Positions 1-5,435 of a DNA stretch of 6,751 bases are shown piece by piece (position 1 is the stretch's first letter; each line of letters begins with the position of its first letter). Origin of the DNA: Bordetella parapertussis (GTDB lineage: Bacteria > Pseudomonadota > Gammaproteobacteria > Burkholderiales > CAIKXV01); NCBI GenBank assembly GCA_945877995.1, contig CAMDXD010000225.1, forward strand, positions 1 through 6,751. The letters are read 5' to 3'. The position numbers and the translations under genes are program-made. The notes beneath the pieces are model-generated. The model was not told the DNA's origin. It worked only from the letters and a program-made list of their open reading frames with translations, and did no database searches.

Positions 1-52
1 CTTCGCCCAGGCCAACCATCCGCAGAACCTCTACTACCAGACGATCTCTTGA
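1..52 (+). CDS. C-terminal end of an unidentified protein (partial)
   Basis: The frame starting at base 2 is open from the window edge to a TGA at 50-52 and encodes 16 residues, FAQANHPQNLYYQTIS. Codon third positions are mostly G or C, as in the neighbours, and the stop falls just before the convergent stop of the binding-protein gene. These points suggest the true 3' end of a plus-strand gene that begins outside the window. The fragment is too short to assign to a family, and no function is proposed. The alternative is a chance open stretch, since 16 codons are weak evidence. Confidence 0.55.
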   Translation, partial: FAQANHPQNLYYQTIS

Positions 53-71
53 CCGAGGTCCGGCGTCCGGA
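53..71. terminator. Short inverted repeat between convergent stops
   Basis: The 19 bases between the stop of the left-edge gene (ending at 52) and the stop of the minus-strand binding protein (starting at 72) contain TCCGG-CGT-CCGGA at 59-71. This gives a perfect 5-bp GC-rich stem with a 3-base loop. No U-tract follows on either strand, so it is not a canonical rho-independent terminator. Its position between converging genes makes a weak bidirectional stop plausible, but chance is also possible in DNA this GC-rich. Confidence 0.25.
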
Positions 72-1046
72 TCAGTTCTCCATCCGGATGCCGGCGGTCT
101 TCACGATCTTCGCGTAGAGAGCGAGGTCGGCCTTCAACAGCGCGCCGAACTGTGTCGGCGTCGAGATCCACGGTTCCATGCCCTGTGCCTGCATACGCTC
201 GCGGATGTCGGGCGCGGCCAGCACGGCGGCCAGTGCGCCGGCCCAGCGGTCGACCGCCGGCGCGGGCGTTCCGGCAGGTGCGAGCATGCCGAACCAGTTC
301 TTGGCGGTGAAGCCCTGCATGCCCGCTTCGGCGAACGTGGGGACCTGCGGCAGGGTCGGCGAGCGGGCCTCGCCGGAGACCGCCAGCGCGCGCAGGCGTC
401 CGCTGCGGATGTTCGGGATCGCCTCGGCGGTGGCGGCGAACATCATCTGCACATGGCCGCCGAGCAGGTCGGTCATCGCCGGCCCGCCACCCTTGTACGG
501 GATGTGGGTGGTCTTCACGCCGGCCAGCATGTTGAACAGTTCGCCGGCCAGGTGCAGCGGACCGCCGGTACTGGCCGATGCATAGTTGAGCTGCCCGGGC
601 TTCGCCCTTGCGAGGGCGGCCAGTTCCTGCAGTGAAGTCGCGCCGACCGATGGATGTACGACCAGCACCAGTTCCCCGCGGCTGATCGTGCCGAGCGGCG
701 TGAAGTCGCGCAACGGGTCGTAGGGCACCGGCAACAGGTTCGGGATGATCGTGTGCGCGATCGCCATCATGAGCGCGGTCTGGCCATCGGGGGCCGAGCG
801 GGTGACCGCCTGCGTGCCGATGATCGTGTTGCCGCCGGGCCGGTTGTCGATGATCACGGCCTGTCCCCAGCGTTCGCCGAGTTTCGGCGCGACCAGCCTG
901 GCCAGCAGGTCGGTACTGCCACCGGTGGCGTAGGGCACGATCAGCCGCACCGGACGGTCCGGCAGCACAGGTCGTGCGAACGCGCCTGCGCCGGATGCCA
1001 GCAGCACGGCAGCCGCCGCAAGGTGCAATGATCCCCGGGTCAGCAT
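72..1046 (-). CDS. Bug/TctC-family periplasmic substrate-binding protein
   Basis: This 324-residue protein is a probable periplasmic binding component of a tripartite tricarboxylate transporter (TTT), a family that captures carboxylates and related organic acids. The ATG at 1044-1046 is chosen because GGAGAG sits 4 bases upstream. An in-frame ATG nine codons earlier (1071-1073) has no ribosome binding site. Residues 1-24 form a Sec signal peptide with a hydrophobic core and an AFA cleavage site. Mature-protein signatures in order are RPVRLIVPYATGG near 31-43, IIDNRPGG near 65-72, DPLRDFTPLG near 110-119, HPSV at 131-134, THIPYKGGGPA near 180-190, DLLGG at 193-197 and GMLAPAGTP at 253-261. All are typical of Bug proteins, and the length is normal. 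There are no tctA or tctB genes beside it, and its ligand cannot be read from sequence. It is divergent from the yqjD-like gene and convergent with the left-edge gene. Confidence 0.95.
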   Translation of the reverse strand: MLTRGSLHLAAAAVLLASGAGAFARPVLPDRPVRLIVPYATGGSTDLLARLVAPKLGERWGQAVIIDNRPGGNTIIGTQAVTRSAPDGQTALMMAIAHTIIPNLLPVPYDPLRDFTPLGTISRGELVLVVHPSVGATSLQELAALARAKPGQLNYASASTGGPLHLAGELFNMLAGVKTTHIPYKGGGPAMTDLLGGHVQMMFAATAEAIPNIRSGRLRALAVSGEARSPTLPQVPTFAEAGMQGFTAKNWFGMLAPAGTPAPAVDRWAGALAAVLAAPDIRERMQAQGMEPWISTPTQFGALLKADLALYAKIVKTAGIRMEN

Positions 1047-1050
1047 GGTG

Positions 1051-1056
1051 CTCTCC
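1051..1056 (-). promoter_or_regulatory. Shine-Dalgarno of the first binding protein
   Basis: On the minus strand GGAGAG lies 4 bases before the ATG at 1046. It decides the start in favour of 1046 over the in-frame ATG at 1073, whose upstream bases (CAGCCTCCGGC) contain no purine-rich binding site. Confidence 0.75.
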
Positions 1057-1064
1057 GCATGAAG

Positions 1065-1078
1065 CCGGCACATGCCGG
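1065..1078. promoter_or_regulatory. 14-bp near-perfect dyad in the leader of the binding-protein gene
   Basis: CCGGCA-CA-TGCCGG is a perfect 6-bp inverted repeat around a 2-base centre. It lies 9 bases upstream of the Shine-Dalgarno of the minus-strand binding protein. It could be an operator for a dimeric regulator, or in the transcript a small CCGGC/GCCGG hairpin with a 4-base loop. No regulator gene is present in the window to pair it with. The symmetry is seen directly and the role is a guess. Confidence 0.35.
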
Positions 1079-1124
1079 AGGCTGCATGTTAGGTCAAAGG
1101 CGGGTCCCGCGCCGCAAGCGCCCC

Positions 1125-1149
1125 GCGCCCGGCACCGCACACCGGGCGC
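1125..1149. repeat. Strong GC-rich inverted repeat (8-bp stem, 9-base loop)
   Basis: GCGCCCGG (1125-1132) and CCGGGCGC (1142-1149) are perfect reverse complements separated by a 9-base loop. A second copy of the left arm, AGCGCCC (1117-1123), can pair instead with GGGCGCT (1144-1150), giving two mutually exclusive foldings. No U-tract follows. It lies midway in the divergent spacer and could be a regulator site or a structure in one of the two leaders. Confidence 0.4.
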
Positions 1150-1225
1150 TCGTTTGCACCGCGGCTTGCATTTGCGGTAGCCTTTCATTTCATCTGACGA
1201 CTCGATCAACGAAGCAGAGACCTCC

Positions 1226-1528
1226 ATGAATGACGTAAACCGCGAAAAGCTCATCGTCGACCTGAAGACCGTCGTCTCCGATGCCGAAGCCCTTGTCAAG
1301 GCCACCGCCGGGCAGGCTGGCGAGAAGATCGGTGAAGTACGCGCCAAGGCGGAAGATTCGCTGCGCTCGGCGCGCCTCGCGCTGCGCGATGCGGAGGCAC
1401 TGGTCGTGGACAAGACCAAGCAGGCCGCGCGTGCGACCGATGACTTCGTGCACGACAAGCCGTGGACTGCAGTGGGCATCGGCGCTGCCGTCGGCCTGAT
1501 CATCGGGTTGCTGATCGCCCGTCGCTGA
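1226..1528 (+). CDS. yqjD: DUF883 family tail-anchored protein (YqjD/ElaB-like)
   Basis: This 100-residue protein belongs to the DUF883 family, whose E. coli members YqjD and ElaB are inner-membrane, stationary-phase proteins. YqjD has been reported to bind ribosomes through its N-terminal part. Residues 1-75 are charged and predicted helical, with alternating Ala, Lys and Glu compatible with a coiled coil. The family signature VHDKPWTAVGIGAAVG follows at 75-90, then a single hydrophobic segment with small-residue spacing (Gly86, Gly90, Gly94) and a terminal Arg-Arg, giving an N-in tail anchor. Length is as expected for the family (about 100 residues). A weak AGAGA lies 5 bases before the ATG. 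It is the first gene of a three-gene unit, with the yqjE-like gene starting 15 bases after its stop. The family call is firm. The ribosome role is carried over from E. coli. Confidence 0.9.
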   Translation: MNDVNREKLIVDLKTVVSDAEALVKATAGQAGEKIGEVRAKAEDSLRSARLALRDAEALVVDKTKQAARATDDFVHDKPWTAVGIGAAVGLIIGLLIARR

Positions 1529-1543
1529 TCGCCGGCCAGTCCC

Positions 1544-1999
1544 GTGACTGATCCTGCCGGTGCCGGTGCCAGCACTGAGGCCGGTGGCGCGGCGTCTGCG
1601 GGCGCGCTGCAGTCGCTGCGCGGCCTGGTTGGTCACGCGGTCGCAGCCCTCCAGACCCGGCTGCAACTGCTGTCGGCCGATGCCCAGGAGGCTGGCTGGC
1701 GGCTTGCCGCGATCGTCCTGTACGGCATCGCGGCGCTGTTCTGCCTGTTCACCGGCACGGTGCTGCTCGCGCTGCTGATCATCGTGGCATTCTGGGATCG
1801 CAGCCCGATCCTGGCGGTCGGGCTGCTCAGCGCGTTCTTCCTGCTGGCCGGTGGCGGGTGCGCACTGCTCGCACGTCGCCATGCACAGGTGGCGCCCAGC
1901 CTGTTCGCGGCCACGCTCGAGACGCTCGCACGCGACCGTGAGGCGCTGTCCGCCGCAGCCCCGGCCGCCGAGCGTGGCGGTTCGATCGCACCGCGATGA
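1544..1999 (+). CDS. yqjE: YqjE-like membrane protein (phage holin superfamily III / DUF1469)
   Basis: This 151-residue integral membrane protein resembles YqjE, a family that databases often label 'phage holin family protein' although it is chromosomal. An Ala/Gly-rich N-terminus (1-25) leads to an amphipathic helix with LQTRLQLLSADAQEAGWRL near 36-54, typical of the family. Two transmembrane hairpin segments follow at about 54-82 and 88-110, then a charged cytoplasmic tail. The start is a GTG with no good Shine-Dalgarno in the 15-base gap after the yqjD-like stop, so translation probably depends on coupling to the upstream gene. Its stop overlaps the next start by 4 bases. No lysis genes or phage genes lie nearby, so a true holin role is unlikely. 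Molecular function is unknown, and the family is thought to act with YqjD. Confidence 0.85.
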   Translation: MTDPAGAGASTEAGGAASAGALQSLRGLVGHAVAALQTRLQLLSADAQEAGWRLAAIVLYGIAALFCLFTGTVLLALLIIVAFWDRSPILAVGLLSAFFLLAGGGCALLARRHAQVAPSLFAATLETLARDREALSAAAPAAERGGSIAPR

Positions 2000-2346
2000 T
2001 CGGCGAGCAGTTGCTGGCTCTGGCGGTGCGGCGCGAGCGGCTGCGCGCACGCGCCGACGCACAGCGTGACGCGATGGCCGCCAGTGTGCGCGGGCTCGAG
2101 GGACCCCTTCGGCTGTTCGATCGGGCCGCTGGCGGCGTGCGCTGGCTGAAGGTCAATCCGGCCGCCTGCGTGGCTGCGCTGATGGCGTTCGTCCTGATAC
2201 GGCCACACGGCGTAGTCACCCTGGCGCGGGGCGGGTTGCGACTGTGGGCGGCCTGGCGTGCGCTTCGCGCGCCGCGTACGCGCCTGGCCTGGGCGCTGCT
2301 GCCCCGCTTCCTCGACCTCTACCGGGGCTTGCGCAGCCGCCGCTGA
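1996..2346 (+). CDS. yqjK: YqjK-like small basic protein
   Basis: This 116-residue, strongly basic protein starts at an ATGA overlap with the yqjE-like gene, which implies translational coupling. Its position as third gene after yqjD- and yqjE-like genes matches the yqjD-yqjE-yqjK order known from E. coli. The N-terminal pattern (LLALAVRRERLRARADAQRD near 6-25) resembles the family, in which an Arg-rich amphipathic helix opens the protein. A moderately hydrophobic stretch at about 56-68 may contact the membrane. The C-terminal third is Arg- and Trp-rich, ending RSRR. There is no signal peptide and no catalytic motif. Assignment relies as much on synteny as on sequence, and function is unknown. 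Confidence 0.75.
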   Translation: MIGEQLLALAVRRERLRARADAQRDAMAASVRGLEGPLRLFDRAAGGVRWLKVNPAACVAALMAFVLIRPHGVVTLARGGLRLWAAWRALRAPRTRLAWALLPRFLDLYRGLRSRR

Positions 2347-2350
2347 GAGA

Positions 2351-2377
2351 GCGCCGAACTGTCGTGTCGATCGGCGC
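2351..2377 (+). terminator. Possible terminator hairpin after the yqjDEK unit
   Basis: Five bases after the yqjK-like stop, GCGCCGA and TCGGCGC form a perfect 7-bp stem around a 13-base loop. There is no downstream U-run, so it would be an imperfect intrinsic terminator or a structure marking a Rho-dependent end. Chance remains possible given the local GC content. Confidence 0.3.
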
Positions 2378-2535
2378 CGACGTGTCTCGTGCGAGCGAGC
2401 CGTCGCTATGAGCCATGTGGAGCGCGCCATGGCACGCGCGCCACGGCGGGCGGCGCAGGGTCTCGCCAGACAAGCCATCGACGCGGTATCGTCCGGGGCT
2501 GCGAAAAGTGAAGCCCATGTAGACCGACGAGGAGC

Positions 2536-2540
2536 AGGGA
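2536..2540 (+). promoter_or_regulatory. Ribosome binding site of the thioesterase
   Basis: AGGGA lies 4 bases before the ATG at 2545, with a second purine block GAGGAG ending at 2534. This supports translation from 2545, and therefore the Lys/Ala-rich tail being part of the protein. The only downstream alternatives are GTG codons without comparable upstream sequence. Confidence 0.6.
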
Positions 2541-2544
2541 CGAG

Positions 2545-3108
2545 ATGGCTGCAGGCAGGAAAGCGGTGGCGAAGGCGCCAGCGGGCAGGGGCGCGGCGAA
2601 GGCAGTTGCGAAGACAGTGACGAAGACGGCGGCGAAGCCCGGCGCGGGAGCACGCGCGAAACCGGCCGCGGTCGCGAAGGCGCCCCCGTTCCGGAAGAAC
2701 GGCATCGATGGCGTTGGCTTGATCATGGGCGGGCAGCCGGCGCGCCGGCTCGGCGTGCAGCTGGTGTCGGCCACGCGCACGAAGATCATGGCCCGGCTGC
2801 CGATCCGCCCGACCCACATGAACCGCGGCCAGCGGGTCAACGGCGGCGTGCTGATGGCCTTTGCAGACCTGCTCGGCGCGGCTGGCACCGTGATGAACCT
2901 GGAGCCGGGCTGGCGCACGACGACCCTGGAGTCGAAGACCAATTTCTTCGGCGCGGGGCAGCCGCCAGTGCTGCTCGCCGAGTCGACGCCGCTGCATGTC
3001 GGGCGCAGCACCAACGTCTGGCAGACGCGCATCACCAACGAGGACGGGAAGCTGGTCGCGCTGGTCACGCAGACGCAGATCGTGCTGCCGCCGCCCGTGG
3101 TCCGGTGA
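2545..3108 (+). CDS. PaaI-type hotdog-fold thioesterase with Lys/Ala-rich N-terminal tail
   Basis: This 187-residue protein combines a disordered basic tail with a hotdog thioesterase domain, a family that hydrolyses acyl-CoA esters in the cytoplasm. Residues 1-51 hold 19 Ala, 9 Lys and 4 Arg and no acidic residue, with AAK/VAK repeats like those in histone H1-like proteins. The hotdog domain runs from about 60 to 183. Its core motif RGQRVNGGVLMAFADLLGAA (94-113) has the Gly-Gly turn and Asp108, which matches the usual catalytic acid. It carries Asn99 where many PaaI relatives have His (HGG). The later TTTLESKTNFF (125-135) is typical of the fold. Hotdog domains of this size act as dimers or tetramers. 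The Bug binding protein follows after 61 bp in the same direction. The substrate is unknown. An Asn in this position may be normal for the subfamily. Confidence 0.85.
   Translation: MAAGRKAVAKAPAGRGAAKAVAKTVTKTAAKPGAGARAKPAAVAKAPPFRKNGIDGVGLIMGGQPARRLGVQLVSATRTKIMARLPIRPTHMNRGQRVNGGVLMAFADLLGAAGTVMNLEPGWRTTTLESKTNFFGAGQPPVLLAESTPLHVGRSTNVWQTRITNEDGKLVALVTQTQIVLPPPVVR
2560..2690 (+). repeat. Degenerate GCGAAG repeats coding the Lys/Ala tail
   Basis: The tail region is built from recurring Ala-Lys codon pairs, most written GCGAAG or a close variant. The 11-base string GCGAAGGCGCC occurs exactly at 2569-2579 and again at 2674-2684. Such repeats favour slippage, so tail length may differ between strains. 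Confidence 0.6.
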
Positions 3109-3122
3109 GCGGGAGTCCGGGT

Positions 3123-3128
3123 TATATT
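3123..3128 (+). promoter_or_regulatory. Candidate -10 element before the second binding protein
   Basis: TATATT matches the sigma-70 -10 consensus at 5 of 6 positions and stands out as an AT island in GC-rich DNA, 41 bases before the ATG at 3170. The 16-18-bp upstream windows contain no recognisable -35 (GTCCGG or similar). It may be activator-dependent or coincidental. If real, the binding protein is transcribed apart from the thioesterase. Confidence 0.3.
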
Positions 3129-3157
3129 GCGATGTTCCATACACGCCCACGAGCATC

Positions 3158-3162
3158 GGAGA
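3158..3162 (+). promoter_or_regulatory. Shine-Dalgarno of the second binding protein
   Basis: GGAGA lies 7 bases before the ATG at 3170. It selects this start within a longer open frame that extends back into the thioesterase gene. The signal peptide begins immediately after this ATG, which agrees. Confidence 0.75.
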
Positions 3163-3169
3163 CACACGC

Positions 3170-4156
3170 ATGAAACCGCACCTCGCCCCCATGCTGAACA
3201 TCGGCGTCTGCTGCCTGTCTGCAATGCTGGCCGCCAGTGCCTTCGCCGCAGCGGCGCCCGACTATCCGGTGAAGCCCCTGCGCGTGATCGTGCCGTTCCC
3301 GCCGGGCGGCGGCACTGACTTCGTGATGCGTGCAATCGCACCGCAGCTGTCCGAGCAACTCGGGCAGCAGGTGTTGATCGACAATCGTGCCGGTGCGCAG
3401 GGCGTGGTCGGCACCCAGATCGGCGCACGCGCGATCAACGACGGCTACACGCTGACCATCGTCGATGCGGCCACGGTGATCTCGCCCGCGCTGATCTCGC
3501 CGCCGCCGTTCGACGTGATGAAGGACTTCGCGCCGATCGCGATCCTGGTCGAGCAGCCCTACCTGATCACGCTGCATCCGTCGGTGCCGGCCAGGACCAT
3601 GGCCGACTTCGTGAAGCTGGTGCAGGCAAATCCGGGGAAGTACAACTATGGTTCCGGCTCGGCGATCTCGCACGTGTCACAGGCGCTGTTCTACTCGACC
3701 GCGAAGCTCGACATGACGCACGTGCCCTATCGCGGCACCGGGCCGCTGATGGCGGCCAGCCTGGGCAACGAGGTGCAGACCACGTTCACCGGCCCCGGGG
3801 CTGCACTGCCGCAGGTGAAGGCCGGCAAGCTGCGGCTGCTCGCGGTGACGTCGAACAGGCGCTTCGTGCAGGCGCCCGATACGCCGACGCTGGACGAGGT
3901 CGGCTTCAAGGGCACCGACATCCGCGGCTGGTTCGGCATGCTGGCCCCGGCCGGCACGCCGCGGCCAGTAGTGACGAAGCTCAATGCCACGATAAACGGC
4001 ATTCTTTCGGGCAGCGGGCCCTCGGCGCAGCTGCTGCGCGAGCGCGGCTATGACCTGAACCCGGTGTCGCCTGAAGTGTTCGGCAAGTTCCTCGGGGCCG
4101 AAGTGTCGCGCTGGTCGAAGGCGATCAAGGACTTCGGGGTGAAGGGAAGCGAATAG
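3170..4156 (+). CDS. Bug/TctC-family periplasmic substrate-binding protein (second copy)
   Basis: This 328-residue protein is a second TTT-type binding protein, only moderately similar to the one at 72-1046. Residues 1-26 form a Sec signal peptide ending ASAFA, and the mature protein likely begins AAAPDYPVKP. Family blocks are PLRVIVPFPPGGGTD at 36-50, VLIDNRAGAQG near 68-78, FDVMKDFAPI near 114-123, HPSV at 136-139, THVPYRGTGPL near 183-193, GKLRLLAVTS near 219-228 and GWFGMLAPAGTP at 253-264. The ligand-loop segment NYGSGSAISHVSQALF near 159-174 appears slightly shorter than in many relatives. Two Cys at 14-15 lie inside the signal peptide and do not form a lipobox. No TctA/TctB partners are nearby. 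The gene converges on the amidohydrolase with 9 bp between stops, so a shared substrate is possible but unproven. Confidence 0.95.
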   Translation: MKPHLAPMLNIGVCCLSAMLAASAFAAAAPDYPVKPLRVIVPFPPGGGTDFVMRAIAPQLSEQLGQQVLIDNRAGAQGVVGTQIGARAINDGYTLTIVDAATVISPALISPPPFDVMKDFAPIAILVEQPYLITLHPSVPARTMADFVKLVQANPGKYNYGSGSAISHVSQALFYSTAKLDMTHVPYRGTGPLMAASLGNEVQTTFTGPGAALPQVKAGKLRLLAVTSNRRFVQAPDTPTLDEVGFKGTDIRGWFGMLAPAGTPRPVVTKLNATINGILSGSGPSAQLLRERGYDLNPVSPEVFGKFLGAEVSRWSKAIKDFGVKGSE

Positions 4157-4168
4157 CGCAAGGCGCTA
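4154..4168. terminator. Palindrome formed by two convergent stop codons
   Basis: TAGCGC-AAG-GCGCTA is a perfect 6-bp inverted repeat with a 3-base loop. Its left TAG (4154-4156) is the stop of the second binding protein, and its right end, read on the minus strand, is the TAG stop of the amidohydrolase. A hairpin here would appear in both transcripts. There is no U-tract, so any termination would be weak. The symmetry is certain and the function is not. Confidence 0.35.
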
Positions 4169-5422
4169 CGCATCGGCCAGCGCGACGAGCGCGGCCGCGA
4201 GCACGCGGGCGCCGGCGGCGAGGTCGGCGGCCGTGGCACTCTCAGCCTCGTTGTGGCTGACCCCACCGAGGCAGGGCACGAAGACCATGGCGGTCGGGCA
4301 GATCCGGCTCAGGTACATGGCATCGTGCCCGGCGCCCGAGGGCATCTCTAGGCAGGGATAACCGAGCAGCCGTGTCGCATTGCGCACGAGCGACACCGTA
4401 GCATCGTCGAACACGGTCGGCTGGACGTGGGACACCTGCGTCACCACGGCCGAGCAGCGCCTGGCCCGTGCCGCCTCGCAGGCGACTGCGTCGATGCGGT
4501 CGCCAAGCGTGCGCAGCGTGTCGGCGTCGGGGTGGCGCAGGTCGATGCTGAAGTCGACGCGAGACGGCACCGTGTTCGGCGAGTTCGGCGACACCTCCAT
4601 TCGTCCGACGGTGAAGCGCACCCTGTCATCGGCATCGTGCAGCAGCGCTTCCAGTGCGCCGATCGCAGCCACCGCCGCCGACACGGCGTCGCGACGGACG
4701 GCACGGGGCGTCGTGCCGGCGTGGGCTTCTTCGCCGTGAACGGTGACCGCAAGGCGGCGAATGCCCTGGATGCCATCGACCACGCCGATCGTCGCGCCTG
4801 CCGCTTCGAGCCGCGGGCCCTGTTCGATATGCGCCTCGAGGTAGGCGGCTGGCCGCACCGAGGCCATCGGCCTCGGCGGCAGCGGCGTTGCCCGATCGAC
4901 GGCCGCAAGGGCCTCGCCGACCGTGACCCCGTCACGGTCCTTCGCGGCCAGCATGCGATCGAGCGGGAACACGCCGCTGAACGCGGCCGAGCCCATGCAG
5001 CCCGGCTGGAAACGGCTGCCCTCTTCGTTGGTCCATGCGACCACCTCGACCGGCCGGCGGGTCGGCCGGCCGAGATCGGCGAGCGCTTCCAGCACTTCGA
5101 ATCCGGCCAGCACGCCATAGGCGCCGTCGAACCGGCCACCGGTGGGCTGGGTGTCCAGATGGGAACCCATGAACACAGGGTCCAGCCTGGGGTCGGTGCC
5201 TTCACGCCGGATGTAGAGATTGCCGATCTCGTCGCGCGAGCAATGGAACCCGCGCTCGATCGCCCACTCGACCAGCATCGCCTGGGCCGTCGCGTCGGTG
5301 GCGGTCAGTGCTAGCCGGTTGACGCCGCCGCGCGGCGTCGCGCCGATCGAACCGAGCCGATCATGCCGCTGCTGGAGGCGGGCCTCCGATACCGCGGCGC
5401 ATAGAGAAATATCGAGGGTCAC
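4166..5422 (-). CDS. M20-type Zn amidohydrolase, hydantoinase/carbamoylase family
   Basis: This 418-residue cytoplasmic enzyme belongs to the group containing N-carbamoyl-L-amino acid hydrolase, beta-ureidopropionase and allantoate amidohydrolase, which cleave C-N bonds of ureido or carbamoyl substrates. All expected metal ligands are visible: His88 in GSHLDT, Asp99 in GGRFDGAYG, Glu133/Glu134 in TNEEGSRF, His198 in EAHIEQG and His390 in GGVSHNEAE. HAGTTP (234-239) marks the dimerisation-lid domain. PNSPNTVP (279-286), Arg296 and SGAGHDA (362-368) fit the substrate-carboxylate site. Length is typical for the family. The start is a GTG with AAAGGA 7 bases upstream, overlapping the aminotransferase stop. 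It is the last gene of the minus-strand operon. The exact substrate cannot be chosen from motifs alone: carbamoyl-amino acid, beta-ureido acid and allantoate all remain possible. Confidence 0.92.
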   Translation of the reverse strand: MTLDISLCAAVSEARLQQRHDRLGSIGATPRGGVNRLALTATDATAQAMLVEWAIERGFHCSRDEIGNLYIRREGTDPRLDPVFMGSHLDTQPTGGRFDGAYGVLAGFEVLEALADLGRPTRRPVEVVAWTNEEGSRFQPGCMGSAAFSGVFPLDRMLAAKDRDGVTVGEALAAVDRATPLPPRPMASVRPAAYLEAHIEQGPRLEAAGATIGVVDGIQGIRRLAVTVHGEEAHAGTTPRAVRRDAVSAAVAAIGALEALLHDADDRVRFTVGRMEVSPNSPNTVPSRVDFSIDLRHPDADTLRTLGDRIDAVACEAARARRCSAVVTQVSHVQPTVFDDATVSLVRNATRLLGYPCLEMPSGAGHDAMYLSRICPTAMVFVPCLGGVSHNEAESATAADLAAGARVLAAALVALADA

Positions 5423-5429
5423 TGTCTGG

Positions 5430-5435
5430 TCCTTT
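5430..5435 (-). promoter_or_regulatory. Shine-Dalgarno overlapping the upstream stop
   Basis: On the minus strand the TGA stop of the aminotransferase (5437-5435) shares its final A with AAAGGA, which lies 7 bases before the GTG of the amidohydrolase. This supports the GTG start and suggests coupled translation of the two genes. Confidence 0.7.

Larger units (their letters stand above)
1047..1225. other. Divergent intergenic region with candidate promoters
   Basis: These 179 bases separate the minus-strand binding protein from the plus-strand yqjD-like gene, so promoters for both directions should lie here. On the minus strand TTGACC (1092-1097) resembles a -35 box, but I see no good -10 at 16-18 bases. 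On the plus strand TTGCAT (1166-1171) and TTTCAT (1188-1193) are 16 bases apart and only loosely fit sigma-70. The region also holds the dyads at 1065-1078 and 1125-1149. I see no RNA gene or small reading frame with support. Confidence 0.5.
2347..2544. other. 198-bp spacer with hairpin candidates and a weak promoter
   Basis: I see no supported gene between the yqjK-like stop and the thioesterase start. An open stretch beginning at the ATG at 2408 runs into the thioesterase gene in another frame and has poor codon statistics. GCGCCGA (2351-2357) can pair with TCGGCGC (2371-2377) over a 13-base loop, while TCGGCGCCGA (2371-2380) is itself a perfect palindrome. TATCGT at 2487-2492 is a possible -10 for the downstream gene, without a convincing -35. 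Confidence 0.5.

Noticed and set aside
81..90. Perfect palindrome CATCCGGATG near the end of the first binding-protein gene
   Set aside because: It lies inside coding sequence for the last residues, and 10-base palindromes are expected by chance in GC-rich DNA.
1544..1999. Phage holin or prophage remnant
   Set aside because: The holin-III name is a family label. There is no endolysin, integrase or other phage gene nearby, and the gene sits in a yqjD-yqjE-yqjK order typical of chromosomes.
2408..2620. Possible small gene in the 2347-2544 spacer
   Set aside because: It would overlap the start of the thioesterase in another frame by 76 bases. It has no clear ribosome binding site, and its Arg-rich C-terminus is a frame-shifted reading of the Lys/Ala tail.
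1633..3201. Minus-strand open frame (522 codons) across yqjE, yqjK and the thioesterase
   Set aside because: It runs antisense through three supported genes and a spacer, and its translation is Arg/Ser/Ala-rich with no domain.
3170..3247. Lipoprotein signal in the second binding protein (Cys14-Cys15)
   Set aside because: The residues before the cysteines do not match a lipobox, and a normal AFA signal peptidase I site follows.
4427..5314. Plus-strand open frame (295 codons) antisense to the amidohydrolase
   Set aside because: It opposes a gene with all metal ligands conserved. The translation is low-complexity Arg/His-rich and has no ribosome binding site of note.
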